From an uncultured Dialister sp. (GTDB taxonomy: Bacteria; Bacillota; Negativicutes; Veillonellales; Dialisteraceae), in assembly GCA_902462205.1 (NCBI GenBank), contig CABQAR010000007.1:13206-77205 (forward strand): 64,000 nucleotides of DNA, given 5' to 3'. How positions within the stretch are numbered: the first letter of the stretch is position 1; every line of letters starts with the position of its first letter. Under the pieces are notes generated by a model. It was given only the letters and a program-made list of their open reading frames with translations, was not told the origin of the DNA and searched no databases. This document shows, in pieces, positions 18,337-27,143 of this stretch. The translations under genes were made by a program, and so were the position numbers.

Positions 18337-19974
18337 TTATTTTTCAAGCATATATCCCGTCACATGGAAATATGTGGATTCCTTTTGCGGGAACAAGACA
18401 GATGTAAAATACAAAATCCGGTTTTCATCGACCCGGTACGTCATCAGTTCTTCCATGGCCGGATCCCTTCCCTTTCTTTCCGAAAAAGTGCCTTGCCTCT
18501 GTCTGACCTTCTCCATGTACGGCAGGATATCGATGTGCCTCTCTCCGTCTTCCGCCGGAATGATGATTTCTCCGTATCCATGTCCGTCATCCTTATAAGT
18601 ATCGAAATGATACATTTTTCTGTACCCCTCGACCGGAATGAACTCCCACCGGTAATCCATGGAAATAACCGCCCTCGCCCTGCCTCTTTCCAGCAAGCTG
18701 TCAAAGCGGCTGTCATTTTTCATCTGCTCCACCACGGGATAGCGCCACGCGCCCTCGCTGTATTTCAGATACAGGTAGGCGCTCCGCAGCGCTTCCGCAT
18801 CCTCATCGGACATAGAGGAAGGCGGTTCCGGTTTTCCATCATTCATCATTTCATTTTTAATCAATATACGCTCCAAACGGGCTCCCTGGTCATAAACAGG
18901 CACGTCGATGATATTCAGCGGCGTCATGCTGCACAGTATCCCGAGCAGGCCGGCAAGCAGGAACAGATGATGCGGCGCGCGCCGGAAAAAGGCGGACAGG
19001 ATTACCAGGAATCCGAAGACATTACAGACCATCGACGCATATCGGGCGGATGTCAGTCCATAAGCGTCGAAACGGATATAAATGCCAAGCGCCTGCACCG
19101 CCATCACGGGAAGCAGCGCCAATGCGCCATATTTGAGAAACCTCCGGATAGTTCCGTCCGTTTCCTCATGCAGGCAGAAATAAAACAGACTGAAAATCGC
19201 GACCGCAAACGAAGCGTACCAGTTCATCCTCCCCACAGGCATTTCCCAGAGGAAGAGGATTTTCACGATGTATCCGTAAAGAATCACCATCAAAGCCAGA
19301 TACGCCGGCAGGAATACCCGTTTCAACAGGTACAGGAAAGCATCGGAACGCGGATGCTCATTTTCATACGGCAGGTAGGACAGAAATACGTTGACCCCTG
19401 CAAGCACGAAGGAAAAAACCCAAAGAACATGCCACCAGCCAGCAGCGACATGGAAGAGGAGCGTATCGACGCCCAGAAGACAGATGCCGCTTAAAGCCAT
19501 CGTCAAAAGAGCGATGCCGAAGGATTTTGCAAGAGACACGAATACATGGGGAAACAGTCCTTTTATTTCCAGCTTATGCAAAAAGAAAAGGCACAGGCAT
19601 GGCAAAGAAAACGCAAGGCCTGCCACATACATGGCGAAATAATCATTCATCGGCATCGTCTGCCAGAGGAAATAAAAGCCTGCCAGAACAGGGATATCAA
19701 TCGCTTCACGGAGCAAAGATACCCGATGCTTCCACTCCAAAAGGATCCGCCAGAGCATGGAAAATAAGACCGTGCATCCCAGAGAAACAAGGATATAGCC
19801 TATGGAAACGGGAAACAGCTCATCAAAACTGCTTCCTGCCGGCATATATGCCACACGGCAGAAGATAGCAAGAAAAATAACCAGCGAAAGAAAAAATGAC
19901 ATGCGGAAACGGACAAGCCCCTTTGCACTTCTGTTCAGAATCTGTTCCATTTTCATCTTCATTTTTTCATTCAT
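18337..19974 (-). CDS. DUF4153-type integral membrane protein
   Basis: 545 aa. The start at 19974 has GGAGGAG 4 nt upstream and overlaps the nfo stop by 8 nt. The first about 360 residues contain roughly ten hydrophobic spans, followed by a C-terminal soluble part of about 180 residues. The overall architecture matches DUF4153 proteins, whose function is unknown. Its position between two DNA-repair genes with overlaps is notable but does not prove a role in repair. Confidence 0.7.
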   Translation of the reverse strand: MNEKMKMKMEQILNRSAKGLVRFRMSFFLSLVIFLAIFCRVAYMPAGSSFDELFPVSIGYILVSLGCTVLFSMLWRILLEWKHRVSLLREAIDIPVLAGFYFLWQTMPMNDYFAMYVAGLAFSLPCLCLFFLHKLEIKGLFPHVFVSLAKSFGIALLTMALSGICLLGVDTLLFHVAAGWWHVLWVFSFVLAGVNVFLSYLPYENEHPRSDAFLYLLKRVFLPAYLALMVILYGYIVKILFLWEMPVGRMNWYASFAVAIFSLFYFCLHEETDGTIRRFLKYGALALLPVMAVQALGIYIRFDAYGLTSARYASMVCNVFGFLVILSAFFRRAPHHLFLLAGLLGILCSMTPLNIIDVPVYDQGARLERILIKNEMMNDGKPEPPSSMSDEDAEALRSAYLYLKYSEGAWRYPVVEQMKNDSRFDSLLERGRARAVISMDYRWEFIPVEGYRKMYHFDTYKDDGHGYGEIIIPAEDGERHIDILPYMEKVRQRQGTFSERKGRDPAMEELMTYRVDENRILYFTSVLFPQKESTYFHVTGYMLEK

Positions 19975-20815
19975 GCGGCTCCTCCTGTCTGAGGGAACGC
20001 AGCAGCGCTATTTCCTTTTTATACCCTGCCAGCTCATTCGGCGTTTCAAGGAAGAAGGGCAGGTTCCGTAACGACGGATGGTTGATGATCCTTGCGAAAG
20101 CCTCCGTGCCGATAGAGCCTTCCCCTATTTTTTCATGCCGGTCTTTATGGCTTCCCAGAGGATTTTTGTCGTCATTCAGGTGGATGGCTTTCAGCCGCTC
20201 CAGTCCGATGACCCTGTCAAATTCCGCCAGAACGCCGTCCAGATCGTTCACGATGTCATAACCGCCGTCATAGACATGGCAGGTGTCGAGACAGACGCCG
20301 ATGTGCTCCTTTCTTTCCACCAGGGAAATGATTTCCGCCAGCTCCTCGAACGTGCGTCCCACCTCAGAGCCTTTGCCCGCCATCGTTTCCAGCAGCACCG
20401 TGGAATTCAGTTTTTCCTGATCCATCGCGAAATTCACCATGTCCGCGATGAGCGGGATTGCCGCTTCCGCCCCCTGTTTCAGATGGGCGCCGGGATGGAA
20501 ATTATACAGGCAGTCCGGCAAGGCGCGAACCTTTTCCAGATCCTCCCTGATGGCGGTCCTTGCGAATCGGCGGACTTCCTCTTTGGTAGAGGCGCCGTTC
20601 ATCGTATAAGCGCCGTGGCAGAGGATCTGTCCGAAATGGTGCGCCTCCATCCATTCTTCCAGCGCTTCCACATCCTCCCGCACGAGCGGTTTCGCGGCGC
20701 CGCCCCTCGGATTCCGCGGAAAGAACTGGAACGTATTCGCCCCGATGGATGTGGCTTCCTTCGCCATATGCAAAAAGCCCTTGGTGACAGATAAATGACA
20801 GCCGATAGTAAACAT
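19967..20815 (-). CDS. nfo: Endonuclease IV (AP endonuclease)
   Basis: 282 aa from the ATG at 20815 (GAGGG about 7 nt upstream); a second in-frame ATG two codons earlier is too close to that site. TIM-barrel AP endonuclease with metal-binding segments YNFHPGAH, VLLETMAGKGSEVG, GVCLDTCHVYDGGYD, IHLNDDKNPLGSHKDRHE and FFLETPN, all zinc-site motifs of the family. It incises DNA 5' to abasic sites. First gene of the operon with DUF4153 and sbcDC; divergent from tRNA-Ala. Confidence 0.96.
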   Translation of the reverse strand: MFTIGCHLSVTKGFLHMAKEATSIGANTFQFFPRNPRGGAAKPLVREDVEALEEWMEAHHFGQILCHGAYTMNGASTKEEVRRFARTAIREDLEKVRALPDCLYNFHPGAHLKQGAEAAIPLIADMVNFAMDQEKLNSTVLLETMAGKGSEVGRTFEELAEIISLVERKEHIGVCLDTCHVYDGGYDIVNDLDGVLAEFDRVIGLERLKAIHLNDDKNPLGSHKDRHEKIGEGSIGTEAFARIINHPSLRNLPFFLETPNELAGYKKEIALLRSLRQEEPHE

Positions 20816-20915
20816 TTTCATTCCCTCATCCGATTTCTGAATTTCTTTTATTATATCAAAAAGCGTTTTTGCCCTGCACGGCAAAAATAAAACTGCTGCT
20901 GAAACAAGGATGTCC

Positions 20916-20944
20916 TGCCTATTTATGAAATAGTGTGGTATAAT
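20916..20944 (+). promoter_or_regulatory. Probable promoter of tRNA-Ala
   Basis: TATAAT at 20939-20944, 20 nt before the tRNA 5' end, with a poor -35 (TGCCTA) 17 bp upstream. Confidence 0.55.
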
Positions 20945-20964
20945 TTGTACGTCAATCAAAATAT

Positions 20965-21040
20965 GGGGACGTAGCTCAGCTGGGAGAGCGTACGGTTCGC
21001 ATCCGTAAGGTCGAGAGTTCAATCCTCTTCGTCTCCACCA
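20965..21040 (+). tRNA. tRNA-Ala (anticodon CGC)
   Basis: 76 nt fold to a full cloverleaf: acceptor GGGGACG/CGTCTCC, D-arm GCTCAGCTGGGAGAGC, anticodon stem TACGG/CCGTA with loop TTCGCAT (anticodon CGC, reading GCG), variable AGGTC, T-arm GAGAG-TTCAATC-CTCTT and encoded CCA. The acceptor has the G3:U70 pair that determines alanine identity, agreeing with the anticodon. Confidence 0.95.
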
Positions 21041-21053
21041 TATCCACCAGGAA

Positions 21054-21083
21054 ACAGGCTTGCCGTGACAAGCCTGTTTTTTG
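21054..21083 (+). terminator. Terminator of tRNA-Ala
   Basis: ACAGGCTTG-CCGTGA-CAAGCCTGT followed by TTTTTTG, 13 nt after the CCA end. Confidence 0.9.
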
Positions 21084-21289
21084 TTTCCCAATACGGCAGG
21101 ACATCCCGCTTTTCCATATCCCTGCCATGGAAATCCTCCCATCCGATCCATCTCCTTTTTTCCCGCCGGGCCGCCTTCATCCGCGGCCGTTCCTCCATGA
21201 AAATGACAATCTTTACCGAATGTTGTAAAATAATAATGTCGTATTGTAAGTTCAATATGGATTTAAAATTGAAACAAAGCGAGGTTACT

Positions 21290-22888
21290 ATGAAACATAC
21301 AAAAACTGCTGCCCTGCTCTGTGCGCTGGCAATGTCAGGCTGCTTCGCATCTTATGCGGCTCCTGCGGATGGCGACACACCGCTTGATCCATACAGAGCG
21401 GCTGTCCAGAAAATGAAAGATCTGGAAAAGGCACAAAAGGAAAACAAGACCGAAACGGCTCCGGCTGCAACGACGGAAACTGCCCCCGCAGCGGAAGTCA
21501 ATTACACCGATGCCCTGATCAAAGGACTTGACCTGACCGTTTCCGACGTACAGGCTTCTGTGGAAGCAGGCACATTCAAGAACCTTTCTCCGGAAGCGCC
21601 AAAGCCGGAAGTACCGGCCGAACCCATCAGCCAGCCGGAAATCACCGAGCCTGAACCGGCTCCGGCAGAAGAAACGGAAACGCCGGCCGAACCGGAACAG
21701 AAAAAATACACCATCAGCCAGGGAGAAGCTTCCAACGAACTCTCCAAGGACGGAAATTATGAAAACGGCGTCTACACTTCAGACAAGGCAGACGAAAACG
21801 CCCTCCGCGTGCCGATGGCCTACGTCACCGCTCCTAATGCGCAGATTACGAAATCCGGTGATTCCTCCAGTACGGAAAGCTCTGAGCTGTACGGACAGAA
21901 TGCGGCGCTCCTCGCCACCCATGGCGGACGTGCCACTCTGACAGGCGCCCGCATTTCTTCCACCGGCATCGGTGCGACCGGCGCTTACGGTTACAGCAAA
22001 AGCACATATATCAATCTGACTGACTCTGATATTTCCACCAGCGGGGATTATGCGGCAGGCGTTTCTGTTTCCACCCGCGCCATGATGAAAACCTCCAACA
22101 CCGCCGTTTCCACTTCCGGAAACCATTCTCCCGCCATCCGCATCGCTGAAGGCGGCGGCATACTGATTGCGGAAGGCGGCTCGTTCACCACCACCGGGAC
22201 GCAGTCCCACGGCATTTATTCCAAGGGCGACGTCACCGTCGAAAACGCCACGGTGAAAGCGGAAAAATCAAAAGCGGCCGTCCTCAAAGGGAATGATACG
22301 ATCACCCTGACGAATACGGTTCTGGAAGGAAATGAGACTTCCGATGCCGTTCCGCATAACATCGTTATCTTCTCCGATGAAAAGGATATCGGGACGATGG
22401 GCCAGCAGCACTTCGAAGTACACGGAGGCGCGCTTATCGCCCACAAAGGCGACATGTTCTACGTCACCTCCACACACGGCAAGATCACCCTGAACGGAAC
22501 CACCCTCACCAAGGACGATCCTTCCGCCAACCTGATCACCGTCGCAGGAAATGACGGCGCGAACGGCTGGGGCACACCGGGAAGCAACGGCGGCCATCTG
22601 GAGCTCATCTGTGACGGCCAGGCTCTGGCAGGAAACATCACCGTTGACACCATTTCCAACATCAACATCACCCTGAAAAACAATTCCGTATACGACGGTG
22701 CCATCAACATCGTCCCCAATGCGGAAGGCGGGGAGAAATACAAGACCAATGCCGATGTATTCGTGGCTGCGGGCTCCGTCTGGAACCTGACCGGCGATTC
22801 CACGCTGACGAGCCTCTACAATCTGGGGACCATCAATTACAACGGACATACGGTCACACTGGCGGGCGGAACCGTCATGAAAGGCTAA
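21290..22888 (+). CDS. Secreted beta-helix (adhesin/autotransporter-passenger-like) protein, copy 1
   Basis: 532 aa from the ATG at 21290 (GAGGT upstream). Signal peptide about 1-23 (MKHTKTAALLCALAMSGCFA...). Residues about 40-150 are an Ala/Pro/Glu-rich low-complexity linker (TETAPAATTETAPA; PAEETETPAEPEQK). From about 165 to the end come repeated short strands with Gly/Asn/Thr turns (LTNTVLEGN, ITLNGTTLTKDD, GHLELICDGQALAG), typical of right-handed beta-helices. It ends with SVWNLTGDSTLTSLYNLG and GHTVTLAGG, seen in autotransporter passengers, but there is no beta-barrel, LPXTG or SLH domain. Paralogous to the next gene. Ligand and anchoring unknown. Confidence 0.75.
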   Translation: MKHTKTAALLCALAMSGCFASYAAPADGDTPLDPYRAAVQKMKDLEKAQKENKTETAPAATTETAPAAEVNYTDALIKGLDLTVSDVQASVEAGTFKNLSPEAPKPEVPAEPISQPEITEPEPAPAEETETPAEPEQKKYTISQGEASNELSKDGNYENGVYTSDKADENALRVPMAYVTAPNAQITKSGDSSSTESSELYGQNAALLATHGGRATLTGARISSTGIGATGAYGYSKSTYINLTDSDISTSGDYAAGVSVSTRAMMKTSNTAVSTSGNHSPAIRIAEGGGILIAEGGSFTTTGTQSHGIYSKGDVTVENATVKAEKSKAAVLKGNDTITLTNTVLEGNETSDAVPHNIVIFSDEKDIGTMGQQHFEVHGGALIAHKGDMFYVTSTHGKITLNGTTLTKDDPSANLITVAGNDGANGWGTPGSNGGHLELICDGQALAGNITVDTISNINITLKNNSVYDGAINIVPNAEGGEKYKTNADVFVAAGSVWNLTGDSTLTSLYNLGTINYNGHTVTLAGGTVMKG

Positions 22889-22895
22889 GGCGCAG

Positions 22896-22927
22896 AAAAG
22901 TGTCTCTTTACGGGAGGCACTTTTTTT
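22896..22927 (+). terminator. Terminator between the beta-helix genes
   Basis: AAAGTG...CACTTT hairpin (GTGTCTC/GGGAGGCAC) followed by a T run, just after the stop at 22888; transcription of copy 2 probably starts anew. Confidence 0.75.
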
Positions 22928-22966
22928 GTGGTAAAATAGTCAAAACACAGAAAGAAGGTCTTGTTT

Positions 22967-24436
22967 ATGAAATATAAAATCCTTTCGCTCCTGACAGGAG
23001 CCGCACTGATGGCTTCCGCATCCGCAAGCGCCGCGGAAAACGTACTGACCGAAGCCCAGCAGCAGGCGATTCTGAAAGGCATCGGCACATCTGTTTCAGA
23101 TATCACCATCACGAAAGTAAAAAGCGGAGGCGTCTCTGCCACGGCCCCATCCGCTCCTCCGCAGACAGCAGATGGAAATATGCCCCCTCCCATGCCGGAA
23201 GGACAGCCGGGGGAAGGAATGCCGGGCGGATTCCATCCTCCGCAGGAGGTCACGCAGGGAACTGCCGCAAGGAATATCACGGAGAACGGCAGGTACGAGA
23301 ACCAGGTTTTCGGCTCTACCGGCGATAACGAAAATGCGCTCCGTATCACGGGCGCATCCGTCATCCTCTCCCAGATCGACGTGGACAAGCTTGCCGGCGC
23401 CACTTCCAATACGGAAGCTGGCGACTTCTACGGCCAGAATGCGGCGCTTCTCGCCACAGACGGCGCCAATGTCGCCATTGAAAACTCCACGGTGAATTCC
23501 TCCGCCCAAAACGGCAATGGTATTTTCAGCTACGGAAAAGGCACGTCCGTACAGATAAAAAACACGAGCATCACCACGCGGAACGATAATTCCGGCGGCA
23601 TCCAGACCACCGGCGGCGGAACGACAAATGCGGAAAACCTCGCCATCACCACCTACGGAAATTCCTCTGCCGCCATCCGCAGCGACAGGGGAGGCGGCAC
23701 GGTCATCGTCAACAAGGGGACTTACGCGACCTTTGGCTACGGCTCCCCCGCCATTTATTCCACGGCGGACATCACCGTGAAGAATGCCACCCTTCGCGCC
23801 GCACAATCGGAAGCCGCCGTCATCGAGGGGAAAAACAGGATTTCCCTTGAAAACTGCACCCTCGAAGGAAGCATGAGCGACACACGCAAAATGGGCGAAA
23901 ACGTCATTCATGAAGAAAATGTCCACAATATCATGCTCTACCAGTCCATGAGCGGAGATGCGGAAAACGGTCTTTCCACCTTCTCCATGACGGGAGGCAA
24001 ACTGATTTCCCACAAGGGTGACGTCATCTATGTAACGAACACTGCCTGCACCATCACGCTGGACCATGTTTCCGTCACGAGCGACAATCCTGACTACTGC
24101 CTTCTCCGCGTCGCGGGGAACAGCGCCTCGCGGGGCTGGGGCAAGGCAGGTAGCAACGGCGGAAAAGCGGATGTCACGCTGAAAAAAGAAACCCTGTCGG
24201 GAAATATCGTCGCCGACACGGTTTCCATGCTCCGCCTGTCCCTCACGGACCATTCCGTGCTAACCGGCATCATCTCCATCACTGAAAATGCGCAGAACGG
24301 AACGCCCACAGGCTCTCTGGACGTCACCATCGATAAGGATTCCGTCTGGAACCTGACCGGCGACTCCACCGTAACCACGCTATCCAACCACGGACGCATC
24401 AATAAAAACGGGCACACGCTGACCGTATTGAAATAG
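22967..24436 (+). CDS. Secreted beta-helix protein, copy 2
   Basis: 489 aa from the ATG at 22967 (AGAAGG 8 nt upstream; a TTG two codons earlier is less likely). Signal peptide KYKILSLLTGAALMASASASA. A Pro/Gly/Met-rich linker (MPPPMPEGQPGEGMPGG, about 68-84) precedes a beta-helix region sharing marked blocks with copy 1: YGQNAALLAT, SAAIRSDRGGG, KLISHKGDVIYVT, RVAGNSASRGWGKAGSNGG and SVWNLTGDSTVTTLSNHG. The linker differs from copy 1 while the helix is conserved, so the duplicated unit is the helix. No membrane anchor is visible, so it is secreted or held by an unseen partner. Confidence 0.75.
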   Translation: MKYKILSLLTGAALMASASASAAENVLTEAQQQAILKGIGTSVSDITITKVKSGGVSATAPSAPPQTADGNMPPPMPEGQPGEGMPGGFHPPQEVTQGTAARNITENGRYENQVFGSTGDNENALRITGASVILSQIDVDKLAGATSNTEAGDFYGQNAALLATDGANVAIENSTVNSSAQNGNGIFSYGKGTSVQIKNTSITTRNDNSGGIQTTGGGTTNAENLAITTYGNSSAAIRSDRGGGTVIVNKGTYATFGYGSPAIYSTADITVKNATLRAAQSEAAVIEGKNRISLENCTLEGSMSDTRKMGENVIHEENVHNIMLYQSMSGDAENGLSTFSMTGGKLISHKGDVIYVTNTACTITLDHVSVTSDNPDYCLLRVAGNSASRGWGKAGSNGGKADVTLKKETLSGNIVADTVSMLRLSLTDHSVLTGIISITENAQNGTPTGSLDVTIDKDSVWNLTGDSTVTTLSNHGRINKNGHTLTVLK

Positions 24437-24448
24437 AAACGCCCGCGA

Positions 24449-24496
24449 AAAAGACCGGAGCGCCCATGATTTCCCATGGCTGCCTCCGGTCTTTTC
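24449..24496 (+). terminator. Terminator after beta-helix copy 2
   Basis: AAAAGACCGGAG...CTCCGGTCTTTT hairpin with A- and T-rich flanks between convergent genes; likely bidirectional. Confidence 0.85.
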
Positions 24497-24504
24497 TTAT
24501 GCCT

Positions 24505-25071
24505 TCATTCCGTAAAGGAAAGCGTTTCTACCTCTGTTTCCACCTCATACGATTCTTCCCATTCCTCAGGAAGCCTGTCCATCCGGTCCCACTCTCTGGC
24601 CTCCCTGCTGTCATCCTCAATATTCATGAACGGGGAGAAATAGACAGGCTTGCGGAAATGGAGATAGCCCCTGTCAAAAATGAAACGGATTTCCTTGGTC
24701 AGGTCAATGCGGTACACTGCCTTCCCCTTGCGGGAAAGAATCTTTTTCTCATTGACCACCTGTACTTCCCTGATGACCTGTCCGACAGGAAAATCCTCCT
24801 GCTCCACCTCGGGCCGGCTCGAATGGATGTCCTTTTCCTCCGCTTCCGTGAAAATCCATTCTATGGCTTCCGTCTTTTCGCCGCCATACTCCTTCATGCG
24901 GAGCTCCTGCGTCAGAATATAGCTCTTACCGCCGATATAAAGTCCGATCGGCAGCAGGTAGACCGGATGGAAAATGGACGGGTCATGCCTGTACTTTTCA
25001 AACACCTTCCCCGGCATTTTCCTGCATGCCCGTATCGTTTCCTCTGAAAATTTCAAATCCAAGATATCCAT
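24505..25071 (-). CDS. Hypothetical cytoplasmic protein, 188 aa
   Basis: I do not recognise the family. The protein is charged and acidic, with no signal peptide or membrane span. It contains alternating hydrophobic strands (VYLLPIGLYIGGKSYIL; IRFIFDRGYLHFRKPVYF) and a very acidic C-terminal tail (EEWEESYEVETEVETLSFTE). The start ATG at 25071 is the only plausible one; no strong ribosome-binding site is seen. It lies between the beta-helix pair and upp, separated from upp by a hairpin. Confidence 0.55.
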   Translation of the reverse strand: MDILDLKFSEETIRACRKMPGKVFEKYRHDPSIFHPVYLLPIGLYIGGKSYILTQELRMKEYGGEKTEAIEWIFTEAEEKDIHSSRPEVEQEDFPVGQVIREVQVVNEKKILSRKGKAVYRIDLTKEIRFIFDRGYLHFRKPVYFSPFMNIEDDSREAREWDRMDRLPEEWEESYEVETEVETLSFTE

Positions 25072-25090
25072 GTGTTCTGCCTTTTCAGAT

Positions 25091-25127
25091 GAAATATCCG
25101 CCCCTGCAAACCAGAGGCGGATATTTC
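25091..25127 (-). terminator. Hairpin downstream of upp, possible terminator
   Basis: AAATATCCGCC...GGCGGATATTT, an 11-bp perfect stem 17 nt past the upp stop; the U tail is short, so efficiency is uncertain. Confidence 0.55.
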
Positions 25128-25144
25128 ATTCCGTACCTTTCCAA

Positions 25145-25768
25145 TTATTTCGTGCCGAAAATCCTGTCGCCCGCATCTCCGAGTCCAGGCAGAATGTATT
25201 TCTTTTCATTCAGCTGGCGGTCAAGGGCCGCCGTATAAATCGGCACATCCGGATGCGCCTTGTTGACAACCTCCACCCCTTCCGGCGCTGCCACAAGGCA
25301 CATGAATTTAATATTCTTTGCGCCTTTTGCGCGCATCATGTCGATGGCCGCCACCGCGCTCCCGCCGGTTGCCAGCATGGGATCGATCAGGATGAAATCA
25401 CGGTTCTCCGCATCCGGAAGCTTGCAGTAGTATTCCACAGGCTTCGCGGTGACAGGGTCACGGTACAGGCCGATGACGCCGACACGGGCAGAAGGCATGA
25501 GCTCCAGAAGCCCGTCCATCATTCCGAAACCGGCGCGCAGGATCGGTACGATTCCGACCTTCTTTCCTGCCACGCGCCTGCCTTTCATTTTTTCAAGAGG
25601 CGTTTCAATTTCCACCTCTTCCATGGGAAGGTCCCTTGTCAGCTCATACCCCATCAGCAGGGTGATTTCCCTTAAGAGCTTTCTGAAATCGCCGGAACTT
25701 GTATCCTTCTGGCGCATAATCGTTAATTTGTGCTGGATAAGCGGATGATCGATGACTTGAATCTGCAT
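25145..25768 (-). CDS. upp: Uracil phosphoribosyltransferase
   Basis: 207 aa from the ATG at 25768 (GGAGGAAACAT upstream); this matches the family length, whereas upstream in-frame sequence does not. It converts uracil and PRPP to UMP in pyrimidine salvage. Motifs: LRAGFGMMDGLL, the PRPP loop ILIDPMLATGGSAV, and the uracil-binding C-terminal region YILPGLGDAGDRIFGTK. Single-gene unit divergent from ald. Confidence 0.97.
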   Translation of the reverse strand: MQIQVIDHPLIQHKLTIMRQKDTSSGDFRKLLREITLLMGYELTRDLPMEEVEIETPLEKMKGRRVAGKKVGIVPILRAGFGMMDGLLELMPSARVGVIGLYRDPVTAKPVEYYCKLPDAENRDFILIDPMLATGGSAVAAIDMMRAKGAKNIKFMCLVAAPEGVEVVNKAHPDVPIYTAALDRQLNEKKYILPGLGDAGDRIFGTK

Positions 25769-25878
25769 TATGTTTCCTCCTCTTACACTCTTCTCAGATT
25801 TTTCTTTTATAATTTTATCACTTTTTTCTCCCCCTGTCTTTATTCGAGAAAAACGCCACGGATAAATGGCCTGCCGCA

Positions 25879-25907
25879 TTGTAACACGCACAGGATGATG
25901 GTATAAT
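25879..25907 (+). promoter_or_regulatory. Promoter of ald-gltS
   Basis: TTGTAA (25879-25884), 17-bp spacer, TATAAT (25902-25907), 50 nt before the ald start. Confidence 0.75.
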
Positions 25908-25957
25908 TTTCACATTCCAAAAATTTAATCCGTATATTTAGAAAAGGAGCATATAAA

Positions 25958-27121
25958 ATGAAATTTGGCATTCTCAAAGACATCAAATCAGATGAATACC
26001 GTGTCATCTGCACCCCGGCAGAAGTTGCCATGATTGCCCGTACAGGGAGCGAAGTCCTTCTCCAGAAGGGCGCCGGCACAGGAGCCGGTTTCCAGGACGA
26101 GGACTATGTGGAAGTCGGCGCCAAGCTCGTAGACTCCATGGAAGAAATCTACGGCCAGTGCGACTTCGTCGCCAAGGTCAAAGAGCTGGAAGAGCGGGAA
26201 TTCGGACTGCTCCGTGAAAACCAGCTCCTCTTCACCTGCCTCCACCCGGCAGCCCATCCGGCAGAAGTCGACGCCCTTCTCAAAAGCAAGGTCATCGCTT
26301 TCACGGCAGAAGACTCCCATCGCTTCGGTTCCCCGAACTGTGAAGCCGCCGGAAAATTAGGCGCCATGATGGGACTGGAAAGCCTTCTTTCCTACAACGG
26401 AGGCCGCGGTAAATTTGTCAACGGACTCGGCGGTGCTCCCGGCATCCACGCCCTCGTCATCGGAGCCGGCGTCGTTGGCCGTGCCTGCATCGGAATCCTC
26501 CATTCCCTCGGCGCCCATGTGACCGTCATGGATATCAACGTAGGCGTCCTCCGCGATATAGGCAGACAGTTTAATGAAGAAGTCGATACCATGATTTCCA
26601 ACCATTACAATCTTGAAAAAATCCTCCCCACCGTCGACGTCGTTTACAACTGCGTCCGCTGGCCGAAAAACTCCACGGAATACATGATTGATCGTAAAAT
26701 GGTCCGTTCCATGGGAAAAGGCGCTGTCATCGTGGATATTTCCAACGACGTCGGTGCGATCGAGACCTTCCACGAAACCACCCATTCCAATCCCCGTTAT
26801 ATCGAAGAAGGCGTCGTCCATTACTGCGTAAGCAATATTCCTGCCGCCATCGCAGGTTCCACCTCCCAGGCATATGCTGCTTCCGTACTTCCCCATTTCC
26901 TTTCCATCATCAACAACGGCGTGGAAAAGGCCTGCGCAAAAGACGGCTTCCTCCGCCGTTCCCTGACCGCCTACAAAGGCTACCTCACCCATGAAGAAAC
27001 AAGCGCGATTCAGAACAAGCCGTGGATCCAGCCGGAAATCATTCTGGGCATCAGCGGCGGAGAACTCGACCCCGCGCCGAAGACAACCGTTTCCAAATCC
27101 ACCAACTTCATCAAACTGTAA
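25958..27121 (+). CDS. ald: Alanine dehydrogenase (AlaDH/PNT family)
   Basis: 387 aa, with AAAAGGAG before the ATG. The fold is AlaDH/transhydrogenase: an N-terminal substrate domain with the Lys of AKVKELEE (about 72-74) and the His of TCLHPAAHP (about 94) at the pyruvate-binding positions, then a Rossmann motif VIGAGVVGRA near 170 and GVVHYCVSNIPAAIAGSTS near 287. It interconverts alanine with pyruvate, ammonia and NADH. It is slightly longer than Bacillus Ald (about 370 aa) and divergent, so related opine-type activities cannot be excluded. Followed after 22 nt by gltS; probable operon. Confidence 0.82.
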   Translation: MKFGILKDIKSDEYRVICTPAEVAMIARTGSEVLLQKGAGTGAGFQDEDYVEVGAKLVDSMEEIYGQCDFVAKVKELEEREFGLLRENQLLFTCLHPAAHPAEVDALLKSKVIAFTAEDSHRFGSPNCEAAGKLGAMMGLESLLSYNGGRGKFVNGLGGAPGIHALVIGAGVVGRACIGILHSLGAHVTVMDINVGVLRDIGRQFNEEVDTMISNHYNLEKILPTVDVVYNCVRWPKNSTEYMIDRKMVRSMGKGAVIVDISNDVGAIETFHETTHSNPRYIEEGVVHYCVSNIPAAIAGSTSQAYAASVLPHFLSIINNGVEKACAKDGFLRRSLTAYKGYLTHEETSAIQNKPWIQPEIILGISGGELDPAPKTTVSKSTNFIKL

Positions 27122-27143
27122 TGAATGAAAGAGAGGACACCCT

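Noticed and set aside
20816..21151. N-terminal extension of endonuclease IV
   Set aside because: It would read through the tRNA-Ala gene on the other strand; the family start and ribosome-binding site are at 20815.
23096..24253. 385-codon open frame on the minus strand
   Set aside because: Antisense to beta-helix copy 2; no ribosome-binding site or motif.
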